Below are positions 34,796-43,471 of a stretch of DNA of 64,000 nt, piece by piece (within the stretch, counting starts at the first letter, position 1; the number at the start of each line of letters is the position of its first letter). Position numbers and translations under genes: made by a program. Source of the DNA: Spirosoma oryzicola (GTDB lineage: Bacteria > Bacteroidota > Bacteroidia > Cytophagales > Spirosomataceae); assembly GCF_021233055.1 (NCBI RefSeq), contig NZ_CP089538.1, positions 3,674,501 to 3,738,500 on the forward strand, read 5' to 3'. Below the pieces are notes generated by a model, which did not search any database, was not told the DNA's origin, and worked only from the letters and a program-made list of their open reading frames with translations.

Positions 34796-35296
34796 TCACT
34801 TCTCACAATCTGCGCTACCCGTACAATCCAGGCTGACGAAGAGTTCAGAGCGTATTTTCCAGCCAGCGTCTGTTTTGCGCCACATTGCCAAATACGTACC
34901 CGTTATGGTCTGAACGCCATCCGACCGTTTGAAGCGTCCCGTCCAGTGTCCGTGCTCGGCTGCCAGCGGCCCAGACTTGCTCACTTGTACACGCTCGGTA
35001 GTTCGTACGTAACCCATGAAAGCAGGGTCCTTGAACTGTACCGAGACTGAAGCTAAAACGGAGTCACGCCCGGATACGTGTGAACCGCTCCCGCGCGTAA
35101 CCTCAATATCCGACGACATCGTCTGACCAAATGCAGCTAGATCACGCGCCTGTATCGCTCGGTTCGACTGATTCCGTAATGCCCGTATCGACGCTTCGTC
35201 CGCCAGTTTGTCTTTCGTAGAATTAGTTTGAGCAGCAAGCAGATAAGGTAGTTGACAAAAAACAACCGTCAGCAATAGTCCCAGTAAACGATTCAT
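34796..35296 (-). CDS. Exported SnoaL/DUF4440-like protein
   Basis: 166 residues. A signal peptide (about 1-21, ending LLAAQ) is followed by an NTF2-like cone fold: EASIRALRNQSNRAIQARDLAAFGQTMSSDIEVTRGSGSHVSGRDS, then EHGHWTGRF and TYLAMWRKTDAGWKIRSELFV. This pattern is shared by DUF4440 and SnoaL-like proteins, which range from enzymes to carriers. No reaction can be assigned. It lies 6 bp after the carboxypeptidase gene on the same strand, so the two are almost certainly co-transcribed, both exported. Confidence 0.8.
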   Translation of the reverse strand: MNRLLGLLLTVVFCQLPYLLAAQTNSTKDKLADEASIRALRNQSNRAIQARDLAAFGQTMSSDIEVTRGSGSHVSGRDSVLASVSVQFKDPAFMGYVRTTERVQVSKSGPLAAEHGHWTGRFKRSDGVQTITGTYLAMWRKTDAGWKIRSELFVSLDCTGSADCEK

Positions 35297-35302
35297 AACG
35301 AT

Positions 35303-37054
35303 CTAGTTTAACCGATAAACCGGATAGCGGTTATGCGTTTTTTCGTAGTAAGGCGTCTGCCGATAGATGAAATTCAGCTGTGCGTCGGCATTATCGGCAA
35401 ACGCTTTGTCAGCAGCCCGTTTTTCCTCCAGTTGCTTCCGCAAGGCCGGATCTTTCCTGACCAGTTCAGCAGCGGTATCCTCGAAAATGTAATCAGCGAA
35501 GTACTCTTTCTGATCAAGAATACTATCAAAAAAATTCCAGGCAAAAAACGAGTCAACGCCTTGCGGTTCAAGCGTTTCGACAATATACTGATTAGCCGCC
35601 TGATTGGTCTGAACCAGGTAATCACCTTTATAGAACTGAAGTTTTTGTGATTCCGTCCGCACCTTCACGCCCGTATGGAGGTAATGACCTTCGTAGGGTC
35701 GTTGCGGGCTTTTAAAATCGGTGATGTAATAAGCCGACACCGTTAGCAACGAATCTTTTGATAACGGTTGCAGGGTTACGCCATTACGTTTTAACTCACC
35801 AATGACCTCCTGCCAAGCCTGCGGAATAACGTAAGCCCGTGGCTTGTCGATCTGCGCGTCAACGACAAAGTTGTTCAGGTAAGGGACTTGTTTTTTAAAC
35901 GGTTTGCTTCGGTCGTAATAAAGTCGTTTCAACCCCGACACATCACTCGGTTTGTACGCAGCTTCATAGCCCAGAAACATAACGGAATCCACTTTACTAC
36001 GGTCCAGTTTATAACTCAAACCAAACGTTTTCTGCTGACGTACGGCCTCGTTTGCCCGCTGCTGATTCGCCAGAATGGTTTGGGCTTCCCGCTCACATAA
36101 TCGCATCACTGCTTCGTCGAAAACGTACGAAGCCTTGACCCGCGCCGGGTACGGTTTCCACATATGCGTTTCCAGCGTAAAGCCGAAACAATTAAACAAA
36201 GCCGCATAACCCGTTGAGTAACGGGGCGAATCGTTATAGCCAATCAGGCCGCTCTCGGGCGTATCACCCGCGTGATTGACGTAGGGGGCAGACGGAAATC
36301 CTTTGGCAACCAGCATCTTGTCGATCTCAGGCTGAAATCGTTGGGTCATGTAGCCCGCCAGTGCTGGATGCAATTTATCCTTCTGGGTGGCAAAATACGT
36401 CAGGACATGCTGGTAATCAGCACCATCGCTAGTATGGTTGTCAATAAACACCTGCGGTTTCAGCGACTGGTACATCGTCTGGAACGCGCGGGTATTTTCC
36501 GCTTCGGCTTTTATAAAATCGCGGTTGAGGTTCAGGTTTCTGGCGTTCCCCCGAAAGCCGTACGTATCGGGTCCGTTCTGATTCACCCGCGACACGCCCC
36601 GGTTCAGACAACCGCCTACGTTGTAGACCGGCACAATGGCGACCAGCACATTTTTAGGGAGTTTATTTGCTTTTAGTAGATCGCGAGCCAGCATCATACA
36701 GGCGTCGATGCCTTCCGGCTCGCCGGGGTGTATACCGTTATTGATCAGTAAGGTGACGCGGTTCGGACGGGCCGTAAACTGCTTATCAGCCGCTAGTAAA
36801 AACAGGTGTAGCGGTTTGCCAATATCTGTTTTGCCGATCTCGATCAGTTTGGCCTGATCGTACTGCTTATCCAGTTGCTGATACCAGCTAATAATCTGAG
36901 GGTAGGTAGCCGTCTGGTTTGTGTCGCGTTCGTACGGCGTCAGCATAGACGCGGTCGATTGCGCGTAAAGTAAACTGAACAACAATTGGTACAAACAGCA
37001 GCCAAAGCTGGCAACCTGCAAGATTCGGGAGGCAATGAACGAAATGAATTTCAT
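35303..37054 (-). CDS. Exported M14 family zinc carboxypeptidase
   Basis: 583 residues. The N-terminus has an export signal (hydrophobic 8-31, ending YAQS). The M14 domain starts near 40: YPQIISWYQQLDKQYDQAKL, zinc ligands in NNGIHPGEPEGID (HxxE), third ligand in FIDNHTSDGADYQ, and catalytic Glu in TLETHMWKP. After about 350 residues a C-terminal extension without a recognised domain follows, which is common for this subgroup. It would trim C-terminal residues from peptides or cell-wall peptides in the periplasm. The real specificity is unknown. Operon with the DUF4440-like gene. Confidence 0.9.
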   Translation of the reverse strand: MKFISFIASRILQVASFGCCLYQLLFSLLYAQSTASMLTPYERDTNQTATYPQIISWYQQLDKQYDQAKLIEIGKTDIGKPLHLFLLAADKQFTARPNRVTLLINNGIHPGEPEGIDACMMLARDLLKANKLPKNVLVAIVPVYNVGGCLNRGVSRVNQNGPDTYGFRGNARNLNLNRDFIKAEAENTRAFQTMYQSLKPQVFIDNHTSDGADYQHVLTYFATQKDKLHPALAGYMTQRFQPEIDKMLVAKGFPSAPYVNHAGDTPESGLIGYNDSPRYSTGYAALFNCFGFTLETHMWKPYPARVKASYVFDEAVMRLCEREAQTILANQQRANEAVRQQKTFGLSYKLDRSKVDSVMFLGYEAAYKPSDVSGLKRLYYDRSKPFKKQVPYLNNFVVDAQIDKPRAYVIPQAWQEVIGELKRNGVTLQPLSKDSLLTVSAYYITDFKSPQRPYEGHYLHTGVKVRTESQKLQFYKGDYLVQTNQAANQYIVETLEPQGVDSFFAWNFFDSILDQKEYFADYIFEDTAAELVRKDPALRKQLEEKRAADKAFADNADAQLNFIYRQTPYYEKTHNRYPVYRLN

Positions 37055-37124
37055 GAGTAATGGTTAACAAAACGCGAGTGCTCCTTTATTTTTCTTCATT
37101 GGAAGCGCTACCAAGAGTTACACG

Positions 37125-37172
37125 TTGACAGGAGTCTACAGAATAAACTATAATTTTACGGCAGTTCTGTAG
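37125..37172 (+). promoter_or_regulatory. Possible promoter with flanking dyad before the M20 peptidase gene
   Basis: TTGACA (37125-37130) and TATAAT (37149-37154) are separated by 18 bp, an exact match to the E. coli sigma-70 consensus, unusual for this phylum. CTACAGAA (37136-37143) and TTCTGTAG (37165-37172) form an 8-bp dyad around the TATAAT box, as an operator might. It may still be chance. Confidence 0.4.
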
Positions 37173-37272
37173 AATTATCAATCCAAAGCCAACCCCTTTT
37201 CCAAACAAATAGAATAAATCGTTCCAGAATACAACTCCGCATTACCTTCAGTACATTTTATACAACCTCTCT

Positions 37273-38604
37273 ATGAACCGAATATTCGTCCCAACGGCAC
37301 TCACGGCTCTGCTCATGGGCGCTACGACTTCACTCCTGCTAGCGCAGCAAACCCCAACCATCGACAAGCGTTATGCGGATGAAATCAAAAAGCTAGCGGA
37401 TCAACCTGCCGTCAAAACAGCCTTCCAAACCTTTATCGATCTTGAACCACAGACGAAGCAAGACTTAATTACCTTAACGGAAACACCATCTCCGCCTTTT
37501 AAAGAACAGGTACGGGCGAAGAAATTTGCGGCCATGATCAAGGAAGCCGGAGCGGATTCGGTCTGGATCGATGAGGTAAACAACGTCCTCGCCAAACGTA
37601 AAGGTCGATCAGGCAAAAAGACCGTCGTTGTGGAAGCTCACCTGGATACGGTCTTTCCCGAAGGGACCGACGTAAAGGTCAAGCAGAAAGGTGACACGCT
37701 CTATGCACCGGGTGTTGGTGACGATACACGCGGTTTAGCCGCCGTACTGGCCGTAGTGAAAGGTATGGAGAAGGCAGGTATCGAAACAGAGGCTGACGTA
37801 CTGTTTGTAGGTGCGGTTGGCGAAGAAGGTCTGGGTGATCTGCGCGGGGTTAAGCATCTGCTGCGTAAAGACGGGGGCATTAAGCCTGACTCCTACATCG
37901 CAGTCGATGGCGACGGTATCAGTAGCATCACCCATCGGGGTCTGGGTTCGCATCGCTACCGCATTACGTTCAAAGGTCCGGGTGGTCACTCGTACGGATC
38001 GTTCGGTATTGTCAATCCGCACAGCGCTCTGGGCAAAGCCATCTATCATTTTACTACCGAAGCTGACAAAGCCACTCGTCAGGGCGTCAAAACAACGTAT
38101 AGTGTTAGTGTCATCGGCGGAGGCACGTCGGTTAACGCCATTCCTTACGAATCGTGGGCTGAAATTGACATGCGCTCGGAAAGTCCGGAGAAGCTTAATG
38201 AGGTTGACCAGTTGTTGCAGACAGCCATCCAAAAAGCATTGAAAGAAGAAAACGCTGTTAAACGGCAAGGTCCTGATCTGACCGTAGCTGTTAAAAAAAT
38301 TGGAGACCGTCCATCTGGAAGAACCGAAGCAACGGCGGCTATTGTACAACGGGCGGTTGCCGTTTCCAAATACCTAAATGCCGAGCCGCAACTGGAAGTT
38401 GCTTCGACGAATGCCAACACACCGATAGCGCTGGGTATTCCGGCTGTAACGATTGGTAGCGGAGGTATTGGCGGAGGTGAACACGCCCTAAACGAATGGT
38501 GGCTAAACGACAAAGGCTACCTGGGTATGCAGCGCATTCTGTTGCTCTTACTCGCTGAAGCCGGACTGGACAAATCTACTACCGCATCCGCGAAGAAGAA
38601 GTAA
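37273..38604 (+). CDS. Exported M20 family metallopeptidase
   Basis: 443 residues. Signal peptide about 1-24 (ending LLAQQ). The M20 di-zinc site is complete: VVEAHLDTVFPEG (His and Asp), GVGDDTRGLAAVLAV (bridging Asp), GEEGLGDLRG (catalytic Glu-Glu), AVDGDG and C-terminal GGGEHALNEWW (last His). The lid/dimerisation domain is near GPGGHSYGSFGIVNPHSALG. It likely acts as an aminopeptidase or carboxypeptidase on small peptides in the periplasm. It stands alone, divergent from the M14 gene, so three exported peptide-handling genes are neighbours. Confidence 0.92.
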   Translation: MNRIFVPTALTALLMGATTSLLLAQQTPTIDKRYADEIKKLADQPAVKTAFQTFIDLEPQTKQDLITLTETPSPPFKEQVRAKKFAAMIKEAGADSVWIDEVNNVLAKRKGRSGKKTVVVEAHLDTVFPEGTDVKVKQKGDTLYAPGVGDDTRGLAAVLAVVKGMEKAGIETEADVLFVGAVGEEGLGDLRGVKHLLRKDGGIKPDSYIAVDGDGISSITHRGLGSHRYRITFKGPGGHSYGSFGIVNPHSALGKAIYHFTTEADKATRQGVKTTYSVSVIGGGTSVNAIPYESWAEIDMRSESPEKLNEVDQLLQTAIQKALKEENAVKRQGPDLTVAVKKIGDRPSGRTEATAAIVQRAVAVSKYLNAEPQLEVASTNANTPIALGIPAVTIGSGGIGGGEHALNEWWLNDKGYLGMQRILLLLLAEAGLDKSTTASAKKK

Positions 38605-38625
38605 TAGGAAAGCTGTTATTTAGTG

Positions 38626-38692
38626 TTTGATGGTTTAATATTTCATACGCCATATCTTGGAGATATGGCGTATGAAATATTAAACCATCAAA
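38626..38692. terminator. Bidirectional terminator-like hairpin, 32-bp perfect stem
   Basis: Arms 38626-38657 and 38661-38692 are exact complements around a TGG loop, the longest uninterrupted stem in the window. It lies between the M20 gene and the converging SDR gene. The outer parts are A/T-rich, consistent with termination both ways, but the stem is far longer than needed. Confidence 0.85.
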
Positions 38693-38704
38693 GTATAGCC
38701 TGTT

Positions 38705-39730
38705 CTACTTTATCTCATTATTAGCTACCGCAGCATCATCGGTCAGACGTGTGACTACCGATTCGGACAGTGCGGTTTCACTGTCTTTTCCGACCGCACG
38801 CTGCTCACCGATTCCACCGGGGCCAGGCAGCATCTCGTTCGCCAAAGCCATCATGTCCGTGATGAATCCAGGCGCGAAACCGTGAATAGCCGCGCCTACT
38901 TTAGCCGGAAGCGTAATGACTCGTTCCGCTTCTCCCGTTCGGCAAGCGTCAATAATTTCGCGGGCGCAGTCATCAGCGGCTATTGTAAAGAAAGGAATCG
39001 AATCGCCAATTTTGAAAACGGTATATTCTTTCTCGTTCTGTCCTTTGAAGAAGGCATTGCGCGGGCTTCCCGTACGGATCAAGCCGGGACATATGGTGGT
39101 AACCAGGATATTGTCTTTCATCAACTCGGAACGAAGTCCTTCCGAATATCCCACAAAGGCGAACTTACTAACCGAATAAGGAGCCAGATGTGGTACGGCA
39201 ATCTTACCACCGAACGAGGTAATATTGACAATGCGCCCTGCCTTGCGTTCTCTCATCTGGGGTAGCACGGCATTGATCATGTTGAACGCCGACCAGAAAT
39301 TAGCTTCCATCGTATCCCGGAAATCTTCTTCTGTCGCATGTTCCAACGGACTGACGATAATCGTTCCGGCATTGTTGACCAATACATCAACCGACCCCAA
39401 CACTTGTCCGACGGCCTTGATAAACTGCTCGACCTGCGCTTTGTCGGTTACGTCACAGGCGTAGGTAAACACATCGCTGCCCCGTCGGCGTAAGTCCTCC
39501 TGCGCGCGATCCAGTTCGTCCTGATCACGGGCGCAGATCGCAACGTTAGCTCCTTCCTGTGCAAACTGACGGGCCAGTTCAAGACCCAATCCACGAGAAC
39601 CGCCGGTAATAACCACCGTTTTCTCGTGAAAGTCAATCGTTCGTTTTTTGGTTAGAAAGGCTTTCGCAGCAACGACCGCTCCGATACCTGCCAGCGTCCA
39701 CCAAAGTCCTTTACTGTTCAATGCACTCAT
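38705..39730 (-). CDS. SDR family oxidoreductase with N-terminal membrane anchor
   Basis: 341 residues. Residues 8-25 (GLWWTLAGIGAVVAAKAF) form a membrane anchor, then a classical short-chain dehydrogenase: GGSRGLG (43-49, NAD(P) binding), ACDVTD, NNAG, NITSFGG (catalytic Ser area) and YSVSK (Tyr/Lys pair), with CPGLIRTGSP. A C-terminal extension of about 70 residues follows with a hydrophobic patch and a polar tail. The bound substrate cannot be predicted; lipid or retinoid-like substrates suit anchored SDRs. Single gene, divergent from the DJ-1/PfpI gene. Confidence 0.9.
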   Translation of the reverse strand: MSALNSKGLWWTLAGIGAVVAAKAFLTKKRTIDFHEKTVVITGGSRGLGLELARQFAQEGANVAICARDQDELDRAQEDLRRRGSDVFTYACDVTDKAQVEQFIKAVGQVLGSVDVLVNNAGTIIVSPLEHATEEDFRDTMEANFWSAFNMINAVLPQMRERKAGRIVNITSFGGKIAVPHLAPYSVSKFAFVGYSEGLRSELMKDNILVTTICPGLIRTGSPRNAFFKGQNEKEYTVFKIGDSIPFFTIAADDCAREIIDACRTGEAERVITLPAKVGAAIHGFAPGFITDMMALANEMLPGPGGIGEQRAVGKDSETALSESVVTRLTDDAAVANNEIK

Positions 39731-39876
39731 TGGCTTTGTCGTTTTCTATTCGTTCCGTACTCAACCACGAGACCAAACCGATTGTTACGGGAAATCAGAT
39801 GCGATTTTACATAACCATATGCCCTAACGAGCAGTTACAGTAAGCGTACAACAAATAAGTGACCAACTTAACGATT

Positions 39877-40446
39877 ATGGAAAGTACACAGAATTTGCAA
39901 GGCAAAAAGATTGCGGCCCTAATGACGGAGGGCTTTGAACAAGTAGAATTTACGGAACCAAAGAAAGCGCTGCAAGATGCCGGAGCAACGGTTCACCTCA
40001 TTGCCCCGAAAGGCGGTAGCGTAAAAGCCTGGGACGAAACCGAATGGGGCGAAACGTTCGATGCTGACTTACCACTCGCCGGAGCAGATCCATCCCAGTA
40101 CGATGCATTATTACTGCCGGGCGGTGTCATGAATCCCGACAACCTGCGTACCGAACAACAAGCCATTAAATTCATTCAGCATTTTTTCGAACAGCAGAAA
40201 CCAGTAGCGGCTATCTGCCATGCCCCAACGTTGCTGGTTGAAGCGGACGTGGTTGACGGATTGACGCTGACCTCCTTCCCATCGATCAAAACCGACCTCC
40301 GCAATGCGGGCGCGGATTGGGTAGATCAAGAGGTTGTCGTTGATGGTAATCTGGTGACTAGCCGCAACCCAAACGACATACCTGCTTTCAACCGCGAAAC
40401 GATCAAGTTGATCAGCGAAGGTGTAAAAGAAAAACAGTCGGCCTAA
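39877..40446 (+). CDS. DJ-1/PfpI family protein
   Basis: 189 residues from the ATG giving MESTQNLQ. It has the flavodoxin-like class I amidotransferase fold with nucleophile Cys114 in AAICHAPTLL and the acidic partner Glu18 in LMTEGFEQVEF. LLLPGGVMNPDNLR (78-91) and TSFPSIKTDLRNAGADWVDQ also match the PfpI/YhbO branch. Members act as general stress proteins, with protease, glyoxalase or deglycase activity reported for relatives. The exact reaction here is unknown. An upstream ATG at 39859 would add six residues. Confidence 0.9.
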   Translation: MESTQNLQGKKIAALMTEGFEQVEFTEPKKALQDAGATVHLIAPKGGSVKAWDETEWGETFDADLPLAGADPSQYDALLLPGGVMNPDNLRTEQQAIKFIQHFFEQQKPVAAICHAPTLLVEADVVDGLTLTSFPSIKTDLRNAGADWVDQEVVVDGNLVTSRNPNDIPAFNRETIKLISEGVKEKQSA

Positions 40447-40466
40447 GGTAGTAAGCTCAAAATAGC

Positions 40467-40495
40467 AAAAAGGGACGTTTCGGACGTCCCTTTTT
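40467..40495. terminator. Bidirectional terminator
   Basis: AAAAAGGGACGT (40467-40478) pairs with ACGTCCCTTTTT (40484-40495) around a short loop, with T-run in both senses, between the DJ-1/PfpI gene and truA. Confidence 0.88.
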
Positions 40496-40513
40496 TATTC
40501 CTGCATCTTGTGG

Positions 40514-41281
40514 TTAGCCGTAGACTACCCGTTGTTCCAGTATGTTGGCGGGATAACCAACTTCCATCAGGTATAAGCCGTTGGGAGGAGCTGCCCGCCC
40601 GGCGATGGTCCGGTCCTGCGCGGCAATCAACTGCTCAAATTGCTCAAGCGTCATACGCCCCTGCCCAATCTCAAGCATCGTTCCGACGATAGTACGGACC
40701 ATACCCCACAGAAAACGGTTCGCTTTTATATGCAACGTCAGCAGATCAGCCTCGCTACGCTGCCAATACGCAAAATCAAGTCGGCAACGGAAGTGCGTTA
40801 CGTTGGCCCTCACCTTACTAAAACTCTTGAAATCAGTGTGCCTCATCAGAATCTGACACGCTTCATTCATTAATTCGACGTTTAGTTCTGGTCGAAAATG
40901 GTACGTTAATCCAGGTTCGAACGCGTTCTTGTATCGCGTAATGTGATACTGGTAGTAGCGCGAAACCGCCGAAAATCGAGCGTGATGGTTCGGTGCTACA
41001 GGAAACAACGTACGAATGGCGATGTCTTCGGGCAGGATGCAATTGATTGAGTAAACCAATGCATCGGATAGCAAAATGGGTTCGTCAAGATCAAAATGGG
41101 CAAATTGCTGCCTAGCATGAACGCCCGCATCAGTACGCCCACTACCGACGACAAACACTGGTTTTCGAAGTCGCTGCGTCAACGCAGCTTCGAGTGTTGT
41201 CTGCACACTAACGCCGTTTGCCTGTGTCTGCCAACCGTGATAAGCCGTCCCGCAATACGACAATTCAATAAAATAACGCAT
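40514..41281 (-). CDS. truA: tRNA pseudouridine synthase A
   Basis: 255 residues from the chosen ATG. It converts uridines 38-40 of the tRNA anticodon arm to pseudouridine. The catalytic Asp51 is in VGSGRTDAGVHARQQ (45-59). MRYFIELSYCGTAYHGWQ at the start and RFLWGMVRTIVGTMLEIGQG near the C-terminus are family marks. The ATG at 41281 is preferred: an in-frame ATG at 41341 lies inside the terminator of the upstream gene. A separate promoter is therefore expected in the short gap. Confidence 0.96.
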   Translation of the reverse strand: MRYFIELSYCGTAYHGWQTQANGVSVQTTLEAALTQRLRKPVFVVGSGRTDAGVHARQQFAHFDLDEPILLSDALVYSINCILPEDIAIRTLFPVAPNHHARFSAVSRYYQYHITRYKNAFEPGLTYHFRPELNVELMNEACQILMRHTDFKSFSKVRANVTHFRCRLDFAYWQRSEADLLTLHIKANRFLWGMVRTIVGTMLEIGQGRMTLEQFEQLIAAQDRTIAGRAAPPNGLYLMEVGYPANILEQRVVYG

Positions 41282-41317
41282 ACCGGACAAATGTACAGCC
41301 AATCGGTGAAAACAAAG

Positions 41318-41346
41318 AAACCGTGCATTCAGTGAATGCACGGTTT
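41318..41346 (-). terminator. Terminator of the 41366 gene
   Basis: AAACCGTGCATTCA (41318-41331) pairs with TGAATGCACGGTTT (41333-41346), a near-continuous dyad whose minus-strand copy is followed by T-rich bases. It lies 19 bp after the stop of the secreted low-complexity gene, upstream of truA. Confidence 0.75.
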
Positions 41347-41365
41347 ATGAGAAAGAATGTACGTG

Positions 41366-42688
41366 TTAGCGTGGCCCTCGCCCACCACCCTGAAACCCAC
41401 CCGGCCTTGCGACATTGCCTTGCGGATTCGGCTCCGGATTGCGTTGCTGAAACTGAGGTTGTGATCCTCGGTTTTCGTTCATCCGTGAAAAACCGCTTTC
41501 GCGACTACCCGGCATTGATTGGTTACCGGAAGGAGCCTGAAAACCGGGACGCTCATACGAACGATTCGGCGACTGAGGAAACCCACCTTGCGGGGCGTTA
41601 TTGCCAGATTCAGCGGGCCGGTAGGTACCCCGATTGGATTCAAACGACCGGTTTGGCGCGGCATTGTTGCCAGGAGCAGCACCATTCGCATCAGAGCCGT
41701 TAAACGAGCCACGTCGATTGGGAGAAAAACTGCCGTTGTATTCCCGATTTGGTTCGATGTCTCGGGTATAGCCCCGATCTGGCGTGCCGTTCCCATTGTA
41801 GGTACCACGACCCGGCACGTTATTTCTATTATAATCCCGGTTCGTTGTATTATCGCCGTTGTACCAACCCCGGCCAGGAGTATTATTGCCGTTGAACTCA
41901 GGACGTGGATCATTATTAAAACGACTATTGCGGCCATAATCCTGGCGGTAAGCCGGACCGTGATCAGGCCGGTAAAAGCCTACTGAACCGTTACCCACAA
42001 CCGAACGACCCGGTCTGTCCAGGTTGTCGACCCGGTACACCGGCACGCTCCGGCGGGTTACGCGTTCGATGTCAGCACGCGGTGGGCCGTAGGCGTATAC
42101 CCGGTTGTTTGTCCGGTAGACGTTGTTGATGATTGTCGTGGACTGGTAAATATTGACCACATTAGGCCGGGGTACGCAATAGCTGTAAACCCGTGGACTC
42201 GCGATGTATACCTCCGGCACAAACGTCCAGTAGGGAGCGGGAATGTTAATATTGATGCTCACGTTCATGCCCGGAGCAAGAGGAGCCCAACCGTAATATC
42301 CTCCTCCCGAACGCCAGGCAACCCATGCCGGCCCCCAGTCGGTACCCGGAATCCAGAGCCAGCCGCCGTACCCAGGGTCGTAAATCCAGCGCCCGTAGTG
42401 AAACGGAGCCCAGCCCCAGGCATAATCCGACACCCACGTATTTCCGTATTCCGTAACTACCCAATGGCCACCCGTGGCATACGGCTGGAAGTCAGGGCCA
42501 GCATTTGGCATCCACACGTCCCCATAGCCAGGGTACTGCGTCCATTGTCCATACGGAGCCAATTCATCATAAAAAGACTCGACAGGAACGCTGACACCTG
42601 GCTGCGCCATCGTTTTCTGAGAGATCGATGGACTGAGCGCTAGTAGGGCTACCAGGCCAAGCAGCTTTATCGTTTTAAGGATAGTCAT
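41366..42688 (-). CDS. Secreted Trp/Tyr-rich protein with Asn/Gly/Arg repeat tail (DUF6600-like)
   Basis: 440 residues from MTILKTIKLLG. A signal peptide (about 1-28) is followed by FYDELAPYGQW and repeated W-rich units (WMPNAGPDFQPYATGGHWVV, WAPFHYGRWIYDPGYGGWLW), which resemble DUF6600-type YxWxx proteins. From about 240 the chain becomes a repeat-rich tail of Asn, Gly, Arg and Pro (NNTPGRGWYNGDNTTNRDYN, NNVPGRGTYNGNGTPDRGY), ending GGGRGPR. No enzyme motif. It is probably a surface or matrix protein. The end resembles the lipoprotein at 9034. Transcribed alone, with its own terminator. Confidence 0.78.
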   Translation of the reverse strand: MTILKTIKLLGLVALLALSPSISQKTMAQPGVSVPVESFYDELAPYGQWTQYPGYGDVWMPNAGPDFQPYATGGHWVVTEYGNTWVSDYAWGWAPFHYGRWIYDPGYGGWLWIPGTDWGPAWVAWRSGGGYYGWAPLAPGMNVSININIPAPYWTFVPEVYIASPRVYSYCVPRPNVVNIYQSTTIINNVYRTNNRVYAYGPPRADIERVTRRSVPVYRVDNLDRPGRSVVGNGSVGFYRPDHGPAYRQDYGRNSRFNNDPRPEFNGNNTPGRGWYNGDNTTNRDYNRNNVPGRGTYNGNGTPDRGYTRDIEPNREYNGSFSPNRRGSFNGSDANGAAPGNNAAPNRSFESNRGTYRPAESGNNAPQGGFPQSPNRSYERPGFQAPSGNQSMPGSRESGFSRMNENRGSQPQFQQRNPEPNPQGNVARPGGFQGGGRGPR

Positions 42689-42792
42689 GACTCGATTCGT
42701 TTGTGGATTGAGTGTTAACACTCAACAAGGGTTAGATTGATAAACCACCCAAACGTTTAGTCACGCATCTAAAAGATTATTACAGGCTATCA

Positions 42793-43245
42793 CTATGATT
42801 TCAATCGTTTGAAAACAGCCCCCGCAACAAGTCCACCGAACAGATACCACCCAACGGTCATGACTGCCGTTGCGGTTGTGCGTTTGGTTGGTGCTTCGCC
42901 CAATCCCATTGGTCCCGGCAGCGTAACGGCTCCGATTCCAGCTAGGGCTCCTAATGCAGCTCCCGCAACGACCGGTTGTTCTTTACTCACACCTACTAAA
43001 CTGTAATAGAGTGCATTGGACGCTACATCGCCGAGCATTGCCAGTCCGTAGAGCTTTTTTCCCTGCGGGGGTTGCTCCCCGGCCGCTTCAAATCCTTTAA
43101 CAATACTACGCTCCCCGAGAAGGTCAGCGCGGGGGGCATCAGGCACAAACTGACGAACCGTTTCATGTAATACATTGAGGGCAATGGCTCCGGCAAGGCC
43201 ACTGCCGAGCGCTTGTGAGAGGGTAGGCGTGATTGTAGCAGACAT
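42793..43245 (-). CDS. Uncharacterised membrane protein
   Basis: 150 residues from MSATITPTLSQ; a start ten codons earlier is also open. Gly/Ala-rich hydrophobic segments near 12-27, 68-85, 89-110 and 124-142 suggest three or four membrane helices. HETVRQFVPDAPRADLLGERS (about 27-47) is a conserved-looking polar loop, and GPMGLGEAPTKRTTATA lies before the last helix. No family name can be assigned with confidence. It stands alone between the repeat-tail protein and pirin. Confidence 0.65.
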   Translation of the reverse strand: MSATITPTLSQALGSGLAGAIALNVLHETVRQFVPDAPRADLLGERSIVKGFEAAGEQPPQGKKLYGLAMLGDVASNALYYSLVGVSKEQPVVAGAALGALAGIGAVTLPGPMGLGEAPTKRTTATAVMTVGWYLFGGLVAGAVFKRLKS

Positions 43246-43471
43246 AAATACTGAGTAGTCAATGAATTTATCCATTGAACCGTCCAGTTAAAAAGATGTT
43301 TTATGTCCGTCGTCTCTCTCAACCGTTTTAGTGGAAGCAAACAAGTGTTTAGCCGAACTCGTCGGACGCTGTAATTGAGTACTTACGGGCACTAAACGCT
43401 TATTTTTTACCTTCTTTCTAACACCGCATTTTCAGCAACGTTCTTACGATTACCGTTTAATACTTATTTCC

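Noticed and set aside
37735..38349. A 204-codon minus-strand frame
   Set aside because: It is antisense to the M20 peptidase gene, which shows all metal ligands.
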